Assembly: GCF_024227435.1 (NCBI RefSeq)
Contig: NZ_CP100445.1
Coordinates: 434,001 to 498,000, forward strand
Direction of reading: 5' to 3'
DNA: 64,000 nucleotides
Source of the DNA: Natrinema caseinilyticum
GTDB taxonomy: Archaea > Halobacteriota > Halobacteria > Halobacteriales > Natrialbaceae
Under the pieces are notes generated by a model that ran no database searches, was not told where the DNA came from, and saw only the letters and a program-made list of their open reading frames with translations. Shown piece after piece: positions 63,543 to 64,000 of the stretch. The position numbers were made by a program, and so were the translations under genes. The number at the start of each line of letters is the position of its first letter. Within the stretch, counting starts at the first letter, position 1.

Positions 63543-64000
63543 CTACGCCCACCCGCGTTCCTCGAGGAAGGCCATCGCCTCCCGCGCGGTCTCGATCGGC
63601 GTTTCCTCGTAGGGATAGAGTTCGACCGTGACGAAGCCGTCGTAGCCTCGGGTCTCGAGTTCGCCGAGGAACGCGTCGACGTCCATCGCGCCGTCGCCGA
63701 GCTGGGTGTGCTCGTGGGTCCGATCGGCCGGGATGTCCTCTAGGTGGTAGTGACTCGTGTATTCCCAGAGCGGCTCGACCAGTTCGGCCGGGTTCTCGCC
63801 GACGCAGTAGAAGTGGCCGGCGTCGAAGTTGCAGCGGACGCGCTCGGAGTCGACGCGCTCGACCAGTTCCAGAAACTCGTCCGCGGTCTCGATCAACAGA
63901 TCGGGCTCGGGCTCGACGAGCAGGTCGACGTCCACCTGTTCGGCTTTCGCCAGGACGGTCTCGAGGGCGTCGACGAAGGTCTCTATCGCCCATTCGCGCG
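63543..64000 (-). CDS. Sugar phosphate isomerase/epimerase, start beyond window
   Basis: The frame is open from the stop at 63543-63545 to the window edge (over 150 codons visible). Visible motifs are VLAKAEQVDVDLLVEPEPDLL (Glu), CNFDAGHFYCVGENPAELV (Asp/His), TSHYHLEDIPADRTHEHTQL and GFVTVELYPYEETPIE (Glu), the metal and substrate side of the barrel. The N-terminal third is outside the window. It is co-directional and practically contiguous with the UbiA gene, so the pair is probably one operon. Confidence 0.88.
   Translation of the reverse strand, partial: REWAIETFVDALETVLAKAEQVDVDLLVEPEPDLLIETADEFLELVERVDSERVRCNFDAGHFYCVGENPAELVEPLWEYTSHYHLEDIPADRTHEHTQLGDGAMDVDAFLGELETRGYDGFVTVELYPYEETPIETAREAMAFLEERGWA

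Overview
The window is a chromosomal segment of a halophilic archaeon. The base composition is GC-rich, nearly every protein is strongly acidic, and the gene set is haloarchaeal: gyrBA, topoisomerase VI top6BA, proteasome alpha/beta, archaeal Elp3, RqcH, Pelota, TrmB- and DtxR-type regulators and a seven-subunit Mrp antiporter. Many genes have a TATA-like box about 25-30 nt before the start codon and no Shine-Dalgarno, which suggests leaderless mRNAs. The style of the intergenic regions and the gene families fit the Natrialbales, but this is inference. I see no rRNA, convincing tRNA, CRISPR array, intact transposase or prophage.

Layout. 1-3.4 kb (+): a small sugar/polyol module of two Gfo/Idh/MocA dehydrogenases around a TIM-barrel epimerase. 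3.6-11.6 kb: housekeeping and small proteins (HD phosphohydrolase, amidohydrolase, gamma-carbonic anhydrase-like protein, OsmC, membrane-bound hydrolase, MBL hydrolase) and two decayed genes, a CMD-like remnant and a frameshifted CPBP protease. 11.7-16.9 kb: a RecJ/DHH-like OB-fold protein with a degenerate DHH motif, a SHOCT protein, a FilR1-type regulator and an MFS transporter. 16.9-23.3 kb (-): the mrpA-B-C-D-E-F-G operon, with two ATGA-linked mini-ORFs between C and D. 23.5-33.1 kb: elp3, rqcH and pelA among small membrane and hypothetical genes. 33.1-38.3 kb (-): an RND/MMPL exporter with its TrmB-type regulator, then an RNase Z-like MBL enzyme. 38.5-45.3 kb: a frameshifted Nmad3-like gene, a winged-helix gene and a histidine kinase on either side of a perfect palindrome, an acyltransferase, an NDH-2-like dehydrogenase, arginase and two DNA-binding regulators. 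45.5-58.9 kb: gyrBA (-) and top6BA (+) face away from each other and are separated by 5.4 kb. That block carries a divergent proteasome pair, a truncated SGNH hydrolase, a pore protein with an unusual filter, a flavin disulfide reductase with a histidine tail and a DsrE protein. 59-64 kb: a small membrane protein, MBL hydrolase, FAH-family enzyme, epimerase, UbiA-family prenyltransferase and a second, partial epimerase.

Working together: the Mrp complex would expel Na+ using the proton gradient. Gyrase and topoisomerase VI set DNA topology and decatenation. RqcH and Pelota both act on stalled ribosomes. The TrmB gene overlaps its exporter gene by four bases and probably regulates it. The most unusual features are the mini-ORF relay in the mrp operon, the TDGNG pore filter, the alternating purine-pyrimidine tract next to the gyrB promoter, the four broken accessory genes, and several unexplained hairpins, palindromes and a 22-nt tandem repeat.
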